This document shows positions 8,210-17,958 of a DNA stretch of 64,000 nt, piece by piece (positions within the stretch are counted from its first letter, which is position 1; each line of letters begins with the position of its first letter). Both the position numbers and the translations under genes were made by a program. The DNA comes from Ruminococcus sp. (GTDB lineage: Bacteria; Bacillota; Clostridia; Oscillospirales; Ruminococcaceae). The stretch lies in contig JAFUXL010000004.1 in the NCBI GenBank assembly GCA_017470905.1, forward strand, positions 112,705 through 176,704, read 5' to 3'. The notes beneath the pieces were generated by a model. That model worked only from the letters and a program-made list of their open reading frames with translations. It made no database searches and had not been told where the DNA came from.

Positions 8210-10239
8210 GATTTTTTCTTTCTTCCCTTTCTTAAATTTGAGCCTGTGACAATTCCGACAACAGCAAGCAGTATCACTCCTGCCGTCCCCGTGACGGCAT
8301 ATATAAAGCCCTTTGATACATTCTTGCTTCCAATCTGCGCCGTACCCGTAATTGTTTCAATTCCGCAGCTCTGTGCATAGTCGTAGCCCAAGGTATTTTC
8401 ATCGGCATATATTCTGAAACCGTCAACTATCTTGTCAAGCTGCGGTGCTTCCGCCTGACCGTTGAGGATTGCGGCAATCTCTTCATCGGAGGCATTTGCG
8501 GCTTCTTCTGCGGCGGCATCGTCATATTCATAGCCGAAGGCATAATCTCCTATCGTTTCAAGCTTGTCATAAAGTCTTATGCTCTTGAGCATGGAGCAGC
8601 CGTAAAAAGCATCGTTTCCGACTACCCTTAGTCCCTTTGAAAGCCTGACGGATTTAAGTGCCGGGCAGTTGTCAAAGGCAAAATTCGCTATATCGGTGAC
8701 GTTCGATATATCAATATTTTCTATATACCTGTTGTTGCAGAATGCAGAAACGCCTATTTCTCTGAGAGCTTCGGGGGCTTTGAAATCAGTGTCTCTTTTT
8801 TCGAGGGGATATGCGATAAGCCTTGATTTGTCCTTATTATATAATACTCCGTCAAGCGAAGAATATTCTCCGTCGCCGTCCGTTACTTCTATCTCCTGCA
8901 AATTACTGCACATGAGAAAGGGTTCATCGCCCTCTATTGACATACAGCCGCCCGGAATGACTATTTTGACAACATATGATGAAAATGCGCTGTCGCCGAT
9001 AGTTCTGACAGTATCGGGGAGTATTATTTCGGCGGACGTGCAGGTCATAAATGCATTTTTGTATATCGCAGTCACTTTCATGCCGTCTATATCTTCGGGA
9101 ACGCTTACTGTGCTGTCCGAGGAGTAACAGAATACTATCGTTGCTTCTCCGTTTTCGGTGAAGTATTCATAATCATCGTAAATTTTTGTATCGAGATTTA
9201 AATACTCCTCGTAGGATTCGTCCGCCTCGACAGTCGTGAATGTGAAATTATTTGCATAGTCATATTCCGAGTCGGTATCGACTGCGTAAGCCTGCGCCGC
9301 CGAACCGCTTTCGCCCACTATCCTGAAATCCTCAATCGGGTTTTCGTTCTCGTCATATCCGAATGCGCTGTAGCCTATGCTCATCACGCTTGACGGGATT
9401 ATTATTTTTTTAAGCCCCGTACCCATGAAAGCATTCTGTTCGACTGCAATCAGGCTTTCGGGGAGATGTATATTTTCAAGGGATTTGCAGCCGTAAAATG
9501 CCGAAAGACCTATTGCCTCGACCGTATCGGGGAGAATGACCTCACTCAATGACGAACAGTTCATAAATGTCATTACATCTATTATATCTATTGAAGTGCT
9601 GCTCAAATCAATTGAAGTTATCGCAGATGACGCAAAAGAATGCCTGCCGATTTTTGAAACGCTGTCGGGGATTTTTATATCCGTGAGCGATGTGCCGTAA
9701 AAGGCTGCTATTCCGATTTGTTCAACACCCTGTGGTATTTCGTAAGATGTTCCGCTTTTTGCCTGCGGAAAGCAGAATAATTTCTTCATATCCTTTGTAT
9801 AGAGTACTCCATCAACAGAGCAGTAATAATCGCTTTCGCCGTCAATTTTTATCTCTTTCAGAGAACTGCACTGAACGAAGGGATTTTCCGCGGAGATATA
9901 TTCCACGCCTGACGGTATCACAATGCTTTCGGCAGAATTTTCCTCAAAGGCATGTCTTCCTATCTCCGTAACGGAATATCCGTCTATCGTATCGGGGAGA
10001 ACAATCTCCTTATCCTGTGAGGTGCATTTTTCAATGCAGATTGTACCGTCCTCCGATATTGAATAGGAATATTCCCCCGAAACTATATATTCATCTTCGG
10101 GCGATTTCGTCGGGGGCTGTGTTTCGTCCTCGTATATATACACATCGTCCGCAAGGCTCGAAATTACGGGGAATGCGTATGCTGACACACAGACCGCAAG
10201 GCTTAAAACAAAGGCTGTAATTTTTTTATAAACGGGCAT
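8206..10239 (-). CDS. BspA-like leucine-rich repeat membrane protein (long paralogue)
   Basis: 677 aa with a signal peptide (first about 30 residues). Two blocks of LRR_5 repeats (about 60-280 and 370-580) each contain the insert VDGVLYTKDMKKLFCFP or VLYNKDKSRLIAYP, a feature of BspA-like proteins, suggesting internal duplication. It ends with a membrane helix (FIYAVTGTAGVILLAVVGIV) and a basic tail RKGRKKKS. First gene of the two-gene operon; AGAGG lies 8 nt before the ATG. Probably a cell-surface scaffold or adhesin. Confidence 0.85.
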   Translation of the reverse strand: MPVYKKITAFVLSLAVCVSAYAFPVISSLADDVYIYEDETQPPTKSPEDEYIVSGEYSYSISEDGTICIEKCTSQDKEIVLPDTIDGYSVTEIGRHAFEENSAESIVIPSGVEYISAENPFVQCSSLKEIKIDGESDYYCSVDGVLYTKDMKKLFCFPQAKSGTSYEIPQGVEQIGIAAFYGTSLTDIKIPDSVSKIGRHSFASSAITSIDLSSTSIDIIDVMTFMNCSSLSEVILPDTVEAIGLSAFYGCKSLENIHLPESLIAVEQNAFMGTGLKKIIIPSSVMSIGYSAFGYDENENPIEDFRIVGESGSAAQAYAVDTDSEYDYANNFTFTTVEADESYEEYLNLDTKIYDDYEYFTENGEATIVFCYSSDSTVSVPEDIDGMKVTAIYKNAFMTCTSAEIILPDTVRTIGDSAFSSYVVKIVIPGGCMSIEGDEPFLMCSNLQEIEVTDGDGEYSSLDGVLYNKDKSRLIAYPLEKRDTDFKAPEALREIGVSAFCNNRYIENIDISNVTDIANFAFDNCPALKSVRLSKGLRVVGNDAFYGCSMLKSIRLYDKLETIGDYAFGYEYDDAAAEEAANASDEEIAAILNGQAEAPQLDKIVDGFRIYADENTLGYDYAQSCGIETITGTAQIGSKNVSKGFIYAVTGTAGVILLAVVGIVTGSNLRKGRKKKS

Positions 10240-10415
10240 ATTTTCTACCTCTCATCAATTATCCGCCATATGCGGATTCTATTTTTCACTCTAACATTAT
10301 ATCACACACAAAATTACATTTCAATCCATTTCACAGATATTTCATTTATTTCGGCACGTTAATTAAATCCCTCCGTCTACAGACTTAAAATTTACAATAA
10401 GTTTATGCATATCTA

Positions 10416-10444
10416 TTGACATCGGCGAAAAAAAGTGTTAAAAT
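10416..10444 (+). promoter_or_regulatory. Promoter of GH74 gene
   Basis: TTGACA (10416-10421), a 17-nt spacer and TAAAAT (10439-10444) form a near-consensus vegetative promoter 35 nt upstream of the start codon. Confidence 0.75.
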
Positions 10445-10478
10445 ATCCTTGCATAGAAAAATTAACGGAGGAAAAAAC

Positions 10479-13145
10479 ATGAAATTCTTAAAAAGTGTGA
10501 CAGCGGCAGCCTGTGCGCTGTGCCTTTGTGCGGTATACCCCGCATACGGCGGATTTACAGGCAATTTCAATTCCTCGGCAGAGGATATATCCGGCACGAT
10601 GAAATGGGGCGCACTCAAAATAGGCGGAGGCGGCTTCGTTTCGGCAGTCGTTGCGGGTCAGAAGAATATGTACGCAAGAACGGACGTAGGCGGTGCGTAC
10701 AAATATAACTATGAAACGCAGTCATGGGAACAGCTTTTCGGATTCCTCAACGAGGCTGACAGAGGACTGCTTTCCGTAAGCGGTATAGCTATCGACCCCA
10801 CGGATGACGATACGGTCTATTTCCTTTGCGGCTGTGCATATTTCAGCGATGCAAAGACGGTTATCTTCAAGACCACTGACGGAGGCAAGACCTTCACAGA
10901 GGTTGATGTTACCGATATGATTCAGGTTCACGCAAACGGTGACGGAAGAGAATGCACAGAGCCTATCGCTGTCGACCCCGACAACCCCGATACCATATAT
11001 GCAGGCGGTGACGTTACCGCAGGCGATTCGTGCCTTATCAAATCCACTGACGGCGGCAAGACCTGGAACCCCGTCAAGGGCTATGACGACCTCGGTCTTT
11101 ATACGGAAGAAATAAAATGGCCTACATGGACAAGTCATATGGCTCGTGCTACGGAGTCGGGCGAATACAATACACAGAACGGCGTATGCGTTGTCCGTGT
11201 CCTCGACGGAAAGGTATATGTCGGTACTGCCGTAAAGGGTCAGGCTAATATCCATGTCGCAAGCGTAAAGGACGATAAGTTTGAAGTCCTCTCGAAAGAC
11301 CTCCCCACAGATGTCTACCCCGTAAGTATCTCCTATGACGGAAAGGATAATTTCTTCTTCACATATATAGGCGGTCTTGCATTTGCAGGCGGTTCGGGCG
11401 GTATGTATAAGTACAGCCTCAAAACAGGCGAAGTAAAGGAAACAGGTCCTTCCGGAACGGCTTTCGGTACTGTATATGCAGACAAGAACGACCCCAACAA
11501 GCTCGTTACACGTACCTGCGGTCTTTGGTCTGACCAGTGGTGGAGCGATGAGTGGGTTGAGGGTACTATTGCATACGGCGACTGGTTCTATCGTTCAACT
11601 GACGGCGGTGAAACATGGGAAAATATTACTCCCGGAAAAAAAGCAGGAAATCCTTATGCCGGAGAAGAGGTATATTTCATTTCAAGTCCTATGGATACAG
11701 GTGGTTATGACTGGATATACGGCAAAGCCTGCCACTGGGGAAGCAGTATGGTTATCGACCCCACCAACCCTGACAAGATTATAATGACAAGCGGAAACGG
11801 TATGTTTGCCTGTGATAATGTGTGGGACGAAAAGGGCGTTCAGTTCTATTTCCACCCCGATGGAATTGAAGAAGTCGTTGCTCTCGACTTTGTAAGTACA
11901 TCTGACGGACTTGACCTCTCGGCTATCGGTGACTATGACGGTTTCCGGCATATCACCCCCGATGAGATAGGATTGCAGTACAAGCCCAATATGGGAAGTA
12001 CATCTGCTATCGCCGTATGCCCCCAGAATACCGATGTATGGGCAAGACTTGCACAGGGCGATAACGGTGCCGGATATTATACTACGGACAGAGGCAAGAC
12101 ATGGAACTCTTTCTCTCCCTCGACTAAGGGCGGAAAGCTTGCCATTGCTCAGATCGACAACAGCACATACCGCATTTTCAATACGGGCAAGGATGACGGA
12201 AATGTTTCCTATTCTGATGACTGGGGAGAGACATGGAACAAGTGTGACGGCATACCCTCACAGTACGGTTCAAAGCCCACAATGCTCTTTGTTGAACCCG
12301 ACGACCCGAATACGGTTTATGCATATGCAACGTATTACAACTCCTCGTGGGGTTATTCAAAGCCGAAGCCCGATGCATCTGACGCTCAGTATATATTCTG
12401 CGTAAGCACGGACGGCGGAAAGACTTTCACTTCAACAGATATATGTATGTACGACCAGTGCGACAGTGCAGGACGTATCGCTTACCTTGAAAAGGGTCAC
12501 GTTATCCTCGGCGGCGGCTGGTACGGTATGTATGATGCCAAGATAGACGGTTCTAAAGTTACTGTGACAAAGCTTGACAACGTAAGCTACTGCAAGACTG
12601 TCGGCTACGGCGCACCCGAAAAGGACGGCGGTATAAATACCATCTATATGTACGGCAAGCCGCAGGAAAGCGACCCCGAGGGAATTTATCGTTCAACTGA
12701 CGGCGGCAGCACATGGGACTGCATAAATACCGACCACATCTACGGCGGTACGGGCAACGGAAACTTCCTTGTAGGTGATATGGACGAGTTCGGCAAGGTA
12801 TATATGTCAACTGTCGGCTGCGGTATCGTTTACGGTATGCTCTCGGATTCCTCACAGCCTGCCACCGAAAAACCAACCGAAAAGCCTGCCGATACTACCG
12901 AAGATGACATTCTCTACGGCGATGCAAATGTGGATAAGAAGGTTACTATCTCCGATGCGGTTTCAATTCTCCAGTCAATCGCAAACGGCGAAAAGTATGC
13001 ACTTTCCGAAAAAGGCAAATTGAACGCCGACTGCGTTGACAACGGCAACGGAGTTACGGGTCAGGATGCAGCAGGCATACAGCTTGTTGATGCAGGTGTT
13101 GTTAAACAGGAACAGCTTCCCATAAAAAGCTCTGATTTAAAATAA
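10479..13145 (+). CDS. GH74 xyloglucanase with dockerin
   Basis: 888 aa secreted enzyme; ATG 10479 has GGAGG 7 nt upstream and follows the mapped promoter. The signal peptide ends near residue 35. The GH74 twin beta-propeller (about 40-790) shows the family hallmarks: YARTDVGGAYKY with the likely catalytic Asp69, LSAIGDYDGFRH with Asp485, and many STDGGKTW-type propeller repeats. A Pro/Thr linker leads to a C-terminal type I dockerin (about 815-885: GDANVDKKVTISDAV, then GVTGQDAAGIQ). It probably cuts xyloglucan backbones while docked on a cellulosome scaffold. Confidence 0.95.
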   Translation: MKFLKSVTAAACALCLCAVYPAYGGFTGNFNSSAEDISGTMKWGALKIGGGGFVSAVVAGQKNMYARTDVGGAYKYNYETQSWEQLFGFLNEADRGLLSVSGIAIDPTDDDTVYFLCGCAYFSDAKTVIFKTTDGGKTFTEVDVTDMIQVHANGDGRECTEPIAVDPDNPDTIYAGGDVTAGDSCLIKSTDGGKTWNPVKGYDDLGLYTEEIKWPTWTSHMARATESGEYNTQNGVCVVRVLDGKVYVGTAVKGQANIHVASVKDDKFEVLSKDLPTDVYPVSISYDGKDNFFFTYIGGLAFAGGSGGMYKYSLKTGEVKETGPSGTAFGTVYADKNDPNKLVTRTCGLWSDQWWSDEWVEGTIAYGDWFYRSTDGGETWENITPGKKAGNPYAGEEVYFISSPMDTGGYDWIYGKACHWGSSMVIDPTNPDKIIMTSGNGMFACDNVWDEKGVQFYFHPDGIEEVVALDFVSTSDGLDLSAIGDYDGFRHITPDEIGLQYKPNMGSTSAIAVCPQNTDVWARLAQGDNGAGYYTTDRGKTWNSFSPSTKGGKLAIAQIDNSTYRIFNTGKDDGNVSYSDDWGETWNKCDGIPSQYGSKPTMLFVEPDDPNTVYAYATYYNSSWGYSKPKPDASDAQYIFCVSTDGGKTFTSTDICMYDQCDSAGRIAYLEKGHVILGGGWYGMYDAKIDGSKVTVTKLDNVSYCKTVGYGAPEKDGGINTIYMYGKPQESDPEGIYRSTDGGSTWDCINTDHIYGGTGNGNFLVGDMDEFGKVYMSTVGCGIVYGMLSDSSQPATEKPTEKPADTTEDDILYGDANVDKKVTISDAVSILQSIANGEKYALSEKGKLNADCVDNGNGVTGQDAAGIQLVDAGVVKQEQLPIKSSDLK

Positions 13146-13151
13146 TATGAT

Positions 13152-13188
13152 AAAAAGCTGTCCGCACAAAAGCAGGCAGCTTTTTTAT
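13152..13188 (+). terminator. Terminator after GH74
   Basis: Stem AAAAAGCTGTC / GGCAGCTTTTT (one G-U pair) followed by a T-tract. It can also serve the convergent gene on the minus strand. Confidence 0.75.
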
Positions 13189-13191
13189 TTT

Positions 13192-13833
13192 CTATTTAAG
13201 GCTGTAGCCCTTTATACTTTCAAACATTTTTTTCCCGTATTCCTGATGCATGGAAACGGAATTTCTTCCGCCGACAACTATATGGTCTGCAACGGTTATA
13301 TTTATCATTTTCATGGCATTTATAAGATTTACCGTTGAAACGACATCACTGTCGGAAAGCCTGGAATTTCCCGACGGGTGGTTGTGTGTGACTATCATAT
13401 ATTTTGCTCCCTCACAACTGAAAGCAGTTTCCGCAAACTTCCTGAACGCAGCAGAAACGTTATTTACTGCATCGTTTGTTATAATCTCCTCTTTGATTAT
13501 TTCAAAATCTCTGCCAAGCACTGCAGCAATCAGCAATTCCTTTGAATATCCCGTCAGGCGAGCCTGAAAATATCTTTTTGCAATATCTGCGCTGTTGAGA
13601 TATTTTGTTTCCGCCTGTTCAATCTCACATCTTCTGTTTATTGCGGATATAATATTTATAAGCACGGCGGTCTGCTCACGCATTTCTATATTTTTCATAA
13701 AAAATACATGGTTTGAGTCAAAAATGGAATTTAAATTTCCGTATAAGCCGAATAATTCATCGGTTACTCTTTTTGCATCCTCTTTTTTATCAAAAATACT
13801 GATAAAATTTTCTAAGATTTCCTTTTCGTTCAT
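13192..13833 (-). CDS. RadC-like JAB/MPN metalloprotease-fold protein
   Basis: 213 aa. The C-terminal half carries the RadC JAMM signature: THNHPSGNSRLSDSD (HxHPxG...D) and DHIVVGG. The helix-hairpin-helix part of RadC is reduced to the first about 60 residues. The cellular function of RadC proteins is unsettled, despite the name DNA repair protein; many sit next to mobile DNA. It is followed upstream by a second, divergent RadC-like gene. Confidence 0.85.
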   Translation of the reverse strand: MNEKEILENFISIFDKKEDAKRVTDELFGLYGNLNSIFDSNHVFFMKNIEMREQTAVLINIISAINRRCEIEQAETKYLNSADIAKRYFQARLTGYSKELLIAAVLGRDFEIIKEEIITNDAVNNVSAAFRKFAETAFSCEGAKYMIVTHNHPSGNSRLSDSDVVSTVNLINAMKMINITVADHIVVGGRNSVSMHQEYGKKMFESIKGYSLK

Positions 13834-13900
13834 ATTTCCCCCTTATCTGTAAATCAGAATTTTAAAATAATGCACAGGAATTTTTATGTTAAAGATTTTA

Positions 13901-14593
13901 TTAAACAGACATATTGTCAAACGCTCCGTTCCTCATAAGCGAAAAGGTACTTGTTCCCGAACATATTATGCAGTCCTCGACAGTGACATCAAAAATTCTG
14001 AATTTTTCAAAAAAAAACTGCATTATACTGTAATCGGTACTTCCGGGAATGACAGACCTGTCGCCGTGGTTTATACCTATGACAATATTATGCATATTTT
14101 TCATTATAAGCATTTTTGCGGTTTCTTCCTCGGAAATTTTATTTTCTCTGAAGAAACTTACGGGGATGGTTATCTTATCAAGCGTTTCAAATTCGGGCTG
14201 TGCATTGATAACAAGACATATATCCGATTTTATATCTTTGAAATAATCCAGAAAATATTTTTCTATGCTGTCAAAATTATGAAATTCCCTGTTTTTCTCC
14301 GAAATTTTTCTGTATTCCTCCATGAGATTGCCGATATAGACAATCTTTTCCGCCGTTTTGCTGCTTATGCCGTTTATTTTGACAAGCTCGTCCGCATTCG
14401 CCTTGAAAACGCCCGAAATACCGCCGAAACTTTCGATAAGCTCATGTGCGGTATGATTTGTGTTGGCAACGGGTATGCAGTAAAACAATAAAATTTCAAG
14501 AAGCTCATGGTCGCAGAAGCTGTCTGCATAGCCGTTGAGAAATTTTTCACGCATTCTCTTGCGGTGTCCTGCGTGAATATTTTTCTTTTTCAT
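13901..14593 (-). CDS. RadC-like protein with degenerate active site
   Basis: 230 aa. The N-terminus has a UPF0758/RadC helix-hairpin-helix (GGISGVFKANADELVKINGI). The JAB domain is recognisable, but the metal site is altered: HxHPSG is replaced by GINHGDRSVIPGSTDY, keeping one His and the distal Asp. It may be catalytically inactive or use another ligand. It lies 67 nt upstream of the intact-motif paralogue on the same strand, so the two may act as a pair. Confidence 0.75.
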   Translation of the reverse strand: MKKKNIHAGHRKRMREKFLNGYADSFCDHELLEILLFYCIPVANTNHTAHELIESFGGISGVFKANADELVKINGISSKTAEKIVYIGNLMEEYRKISEKNREFHNFDSIEKYFLDYFKDIKSDICLVINAQPEFETLDKITIPVSFFRENKISEEETAKMLIMKNMHNIVIGINHGDRSVIPGSTDYSIMQFFFEKFRIFDVTVEDCIICSGTSTFSLMRNGAFDNMSV

Positions 14594-14602
14594 ATGGATA
14601 CC

Positions 14603-15379
14603 TCACTGTTTTTTTCTGTATGAAGTCGGGGTTACTCCGACTATTTTTTTGAACTGGCGCATGAAATGCTCCTCGTTGTCGTATCCGCACATTGCGGCGA
14701 CCTGAGAAACCGTGCAGGCTGTTTCGCTCAATATTTCCTTAGCCTTTTCGATTTTTCCGCTTATCACATCGGACATACACGAAACGCCGAACAATTCTTT
14801 ATAGATATGCTGAAAATAAGACCTTGACATATTGACATCCGCCGCCATAAGGTCAACATTCCATTTTATCTGCGGGTTGCGGTATATTTTTTCTCTCAGC
14901 TCGACAAGTGCGCTATAATGGGGGTCGGCGGTCTGGCGCACGGAGTCTCTCAATCCGCAGTCCTCAAAGGCTTTTATGATTACTGTTTTCAGCATGGTGT
15001 TTAGCATTTTAAGCCGTCTGCTGCCTGACGAATAATATTCCTCCGTGATATTCCTCATAAGCTGTGATATAAGTCCGCTGTCGCTGAAAAATATCGGGCG
15101 GTTAAATTCGATATATTCCGCATCGGCAAATTCATTTTCGTTTTCGAGACTGAAAATTATCCAGTCAAATACGAAAAAGCCGTCTGAACGGAAATTTATC
15201 TCTGCGCTGTCATCGTAGAGTATGACCGTGTTTTCGGGATATTCGCCCTCAATTCCCGAAAAATCCGCAATAAAGCGGCTTTTCGCAAATAGGAGCATAT
15301 AGTCGCCCCTTTCGGGCTTGCATGAACAGGAATAATCCCTGCCGCATACGCAGTCATAGCCGATACTTTTTATATTCAT
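14603..15379 (-). CDS. AraC-family transcriptional regulator
   Basis: 258 aa. The C-terminal about 100 residues form the two-helix-turn-helix AraC DNA-binding domain (VNMSRSYFQHIYKELFGVS ... VSQVAAMCGYDNEEHFMRQF). The N-terminal half is a cupin-like sensor domain beginning with a Cys-rich stretch (CVCGRDYSCSC). It starts inside the end of the RqcH gene (ATGA overlap), which links them in one transcript. The target genes cannot be told from the sequence. Confidence 0.9.
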   Translation of the reverse strand: MNIKSIGYDCVCGRDYSCSCKPERGDYMLLFAKSRFIADFSGIEGEYPENTVILYDDSAEINFRSDGFFVFDWIIFSLENENEFADAEYIEFNRPIFFSDSGLISQLMRNITEEYYSSGSRRLKMLNTMLKTVIIKAFEDCGLRDSVRQTADPHYSALVELREKIYRNPQIKWNVDLMAADVNMSRSYFQHIYKELFGVSCMSDVISGKIEKAKEILSETACTVSQVAAMCGYDNEEHFMRQFKKIVGVTPTSYRKKQ

Positions 15380-17130
15380 AGTACTTTCAGTTTCTGTTCA
15401 AGCTCTGTGTCGGGCTTGACGAATGCGGTTTTATAATTGGTAAATATAACCTTTCCAGGCTTTGCGCCTGCTGGTTTCCTGACATATCTTGCAAGACAGT
15501 AATTAACGGGTACAAGGTCTGAATTTCTGCCTCTGCTGTTGACGGCGGCAATTACCGCAGCTTCTTCGATGGTTCTGTCGGGCGGTGTCTGTCCGTCAGT
15601 GACTATTATGACATGAGAACCCGTTATCGTCTGCGTATGCAGCCATATATCGGATTTTTCGGCAAATTTCAGCGAAAGTCTGTCATTCTGGATATTATTT
15701 CTTCCCACAAGCACGGTGAAGCCGTCACTTGATTTATATTCAATCGGGGGGAGTGCTTTCGGGGGCTTTGATTTTGTATTGCCCGAACGGACATATCCCT
15801 GCTGTGAAAGCTCAATACGGAGCTGTGCTATATCGTTTTCGGATTCAGCCCTCGTGAGCGAGTCGAAAACGCTGTCGAGATACTGAAGCTCCTCTTCGCC
15901 TTTTGTAATCTGTTCGGCAAGCTTTTCCTCTGCGGTCACGCACTTTCTGTATTCGTTATAATATTTCTGTGCGTTCTGTGCAGGAGTTTTTCTCACATCA
16001 AGCGGTATTTCGATAAGAGGGCATTTCTCGTCATAGAAATTTTCGACCTCTGCGGAGGTATCTCCCTTTTGTATGCGGTATATATTCGCCGAAATCAAAT
16101 CTCCGCACAGCTTATAATATTCTTTTTTCTCACAGTCGGCAAGTTCGCCTTTCTGAACGGAAATTCTCCTTGCGGTGCGTTCCGTAAGATTGACGACAAG
16201 CCTGAATAAATCATTTGCTCTCTGTTTAGTGCGCACAGCCCTGTCACGCTCAAAGTAGAAATAATCAAGCAGCTCCGATGCGCCGTTTATTTCCTTTGTA
16301 TACATCAGCGTTCCGAACTGCGAAAGACGTATGAACGAAAAATCTTTCAGCAAGCCGTCCTTGCCCTTTACGACACTGAAACAGCAGTCGCCTGATATTA
16401 GCTGCTGCTTTGTCTGCTTTATTATGAATAAAAGTCTGTCAAGCTGGTCGGAGGTTATGCTGCCGCTTTCGATATGCGCACCTCTGCCTGCGAAAAATGC
16501 CCATTCACGGGCGAGTACAGGGGAGATACCCTCAAAGACACGTATTAAAGCCTTTGAAAGCTCTGCATTTTCCGTCACGGCAATTCTTTCCTTTATTTCA
16601 TCGGGTGAGGCATCGAGAAAGCAAAGTCTGTCATCTCTCGGTGGAAATTCATATTTCATTCCTGGGAGGACAAGCCTTTCACGGGATATATCTTCGCCCA
16701 CACGCTTTATGCTGTCAACGACTTTCCCGTTATGGTCTATAATTATCAGATTTGAACATCTTCCCATTATCTCACACGCAAGCGTTACGATAACTGTGTC
16801 GCTCAGTTCGTTCAGGCATTCAAAATCGATGAACAATATTCTTTCAAGTCCGTCCTGTCTTATGCCGATAAGTCTGCCGTTTCCGAGACGTTTTCTCAGG
16901 AGCATACAGAACATGGGAGGTGTCTGCGGATTGTCGATGCTTTTCTCCGTTATGTGAACCCTTGCACTGCCTGCATTGACAGATATATATAACTTTCTGC
17001 CGCCCTGTTTTGTGCGCAGTGATATTATTATCTCCTCACGGGAGGGCTGATGTATTTTTTCAATTCTTCCGCCGACAAGGACATCAAGCTCCTTTTTCAC
17101 GGCATAGAGAAAGGCTCCGTCAAGTGCCAT
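15376..17130 (-). CDS. rqcH: RqcH/NFACT family ribosome quality-control protein
   Basis: 584 aa, the family's usual length. The NFACT-N domain includes CEIMGRCSNLIII. A coiled-coil middle (about 280-430) is followed by NFACT-R with SDIWLHTQTITGSHVI. Bacterial RqcH binds split 50S subunits and adds Ala tails to stalled chains; older annotations call it a fibronectin-binding protein. Near residue 95 the sequence reads GLERILF, where I recall a functional Asp-Arg pair in RqcH. The register is uncertain. Strong AAGGAGGG ribosome site. Confidence 0.85.
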   Translation of the reverse strand: MALDGAFLYAVKKELDVLVGGRIEKIHQPSREEIIISLRTKQGGRKLYISVNAGSARVHITEKSIDNPQTPPMFCMLLRKRLGNGRLIGIRQDGLERILFIDFECLNELSDTVIVTLACEIMGRCSNLIIIDHNGKVVDSIKRVGEDISRERLVLPGMKYEFPPRDDRLCFLDASPDEIKERIAVTENAELSKALIRVFEGISPVLAREWAFFAGRGAHIESGSITSDQLDRLLFIIKQTKQQLISGDCCFSVVKGKDGLLKDFSFIRLSQFGTLMYTKEINGASELLDYFYFERDRAVRTKQRANDLFRLVVNLTERTARRISVQKGELADCEKKEYYKLCGDLISANIYRIQKGDTSAEVENFYDEKCPLIEIPLDVRKTPAQNAQKYYNEYRKCVTAEEKLAEQITKGEEELQYLDSVFDSLTRAESENDIAQLRIELSQQGYVRSGNTKSKPPKALPPIEYKSSDGFTVLVGRNNIQNDRLSLKFAEKSDIWLHTQTITGSHVIIVTDGQTPPDRTIEEAAVIAAVNSRGRNSDLVPVNYCLARYVRKPAGAKPGKVIFTNYKTAFVKPDTELEQKLKVL

Positions 17131-17132
17131 AG

Positions 17133-17957
17133 TTATCCCTCCTTCTGAGATTTGCGGTATGTCAGCAATTCAAAGTCGCATTGTGTTTCAAGTTTCTGAA
17201 GAGCTTCAAGTCTTTCCTGTTCCTTTCTGCCCGTCCTGTAATAATATGGTGTCATTGAGAAAAGACTGCGAATATCCTGCGGCGAATTTAATTCTGTTTC
17301 AAAGCTTATTCTTTCGCTCCCGATAAAATCAAACCCCTGTAATTCATAGGGCTTTACTGTATTTTTATAAGGAGTATCGTACACGGCTTTTTTAAGCTCC
17401 CAGAGATGATTTTCCGAGGGGATAGCCATTATCATTATGCCGTGGTTTTTCAGCACTCTTGAAAATTCCTCTCCGCAGTACGGGGCAAAAAGACTTATCA
17501 GAATATCGCATGAAAGGCTTCTGACGGGTATATGAAAAACACTTGCCGCCGCAAAGAATATATCCCTGCTGCGTTTTGCGGCATAATCAACAGCCGTCTT
17601 TGATATATCAATTCCGAAAATCTCCGCAGATACGGATTTTTTCACCGCATCGGTATAATAACCCTCTCCGCAGCCTGCATCAAGTATTACGCTTTCGTCA
17701 TCGGCATATCTTCTGACGGTATCGCAAAGCATTTCGCAGAGCGGCGAATAATACCCCCTGTCGAGAAATTCACGTCTTGCCTTTACCATTAATTTATTGT
17801 CGCCGTGTACAGTCTTTCCGATATGTTTGGAGAGCAGAAGATTGACATAACCGCTCTTTGCCCTGTCGAATAAATGCTGTTTCGGACAAATTCCCGATTT
17901 TTCGGAAAATTCAAGCACCTGACCGCACACGGGACAGGTAAATATTTTATTCTTCAT
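17133..17957 (-). CDS. rlmA: 23S rRNA guanine methyltransferase, RlmA-like
   Basis: 274 aa; the start is set at ATG 17957, one base after the stop of the upstream gene. An N-terminal zinc knuckle (CPVCG...CPKQH, then FDRAKSGYVNLL) is diagnostic of RlmA-type enzymes that methylate N1 of G745/G748 in 23S rRNA. The Rossmann methyltransferase domain has VILDAGCGEGYY for SAM binding. It sits in a run of RNA-modification and translation genes, which fits. Confidence 0.88.
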   Translation of the reverse strand: MKNKIFTCPVCGQVLEFSEKSGICPKQHLFDRAKSGYVNLLLSKHIGKTVHGDNKLMVKARREFLDRGYYSPLCEMLCDTVRRYADDESVILDAGCGEGYYTDAVKKSVSAEIFGIDISKTAVDYAAKRSRDIFFAAASVFHIPVRSLSCDILISLFAPYCGEEFSRVLKNHGIMIMAIPSENHLWELKKAVYDTPYKNTVKPYELQGFDFIGSERISFETELNSPQDIRSLFSMTPYYYRTGRKEQERLEALQKLETQCDFELLTYRKSQKEG

Positions 17958-17958
17958 G

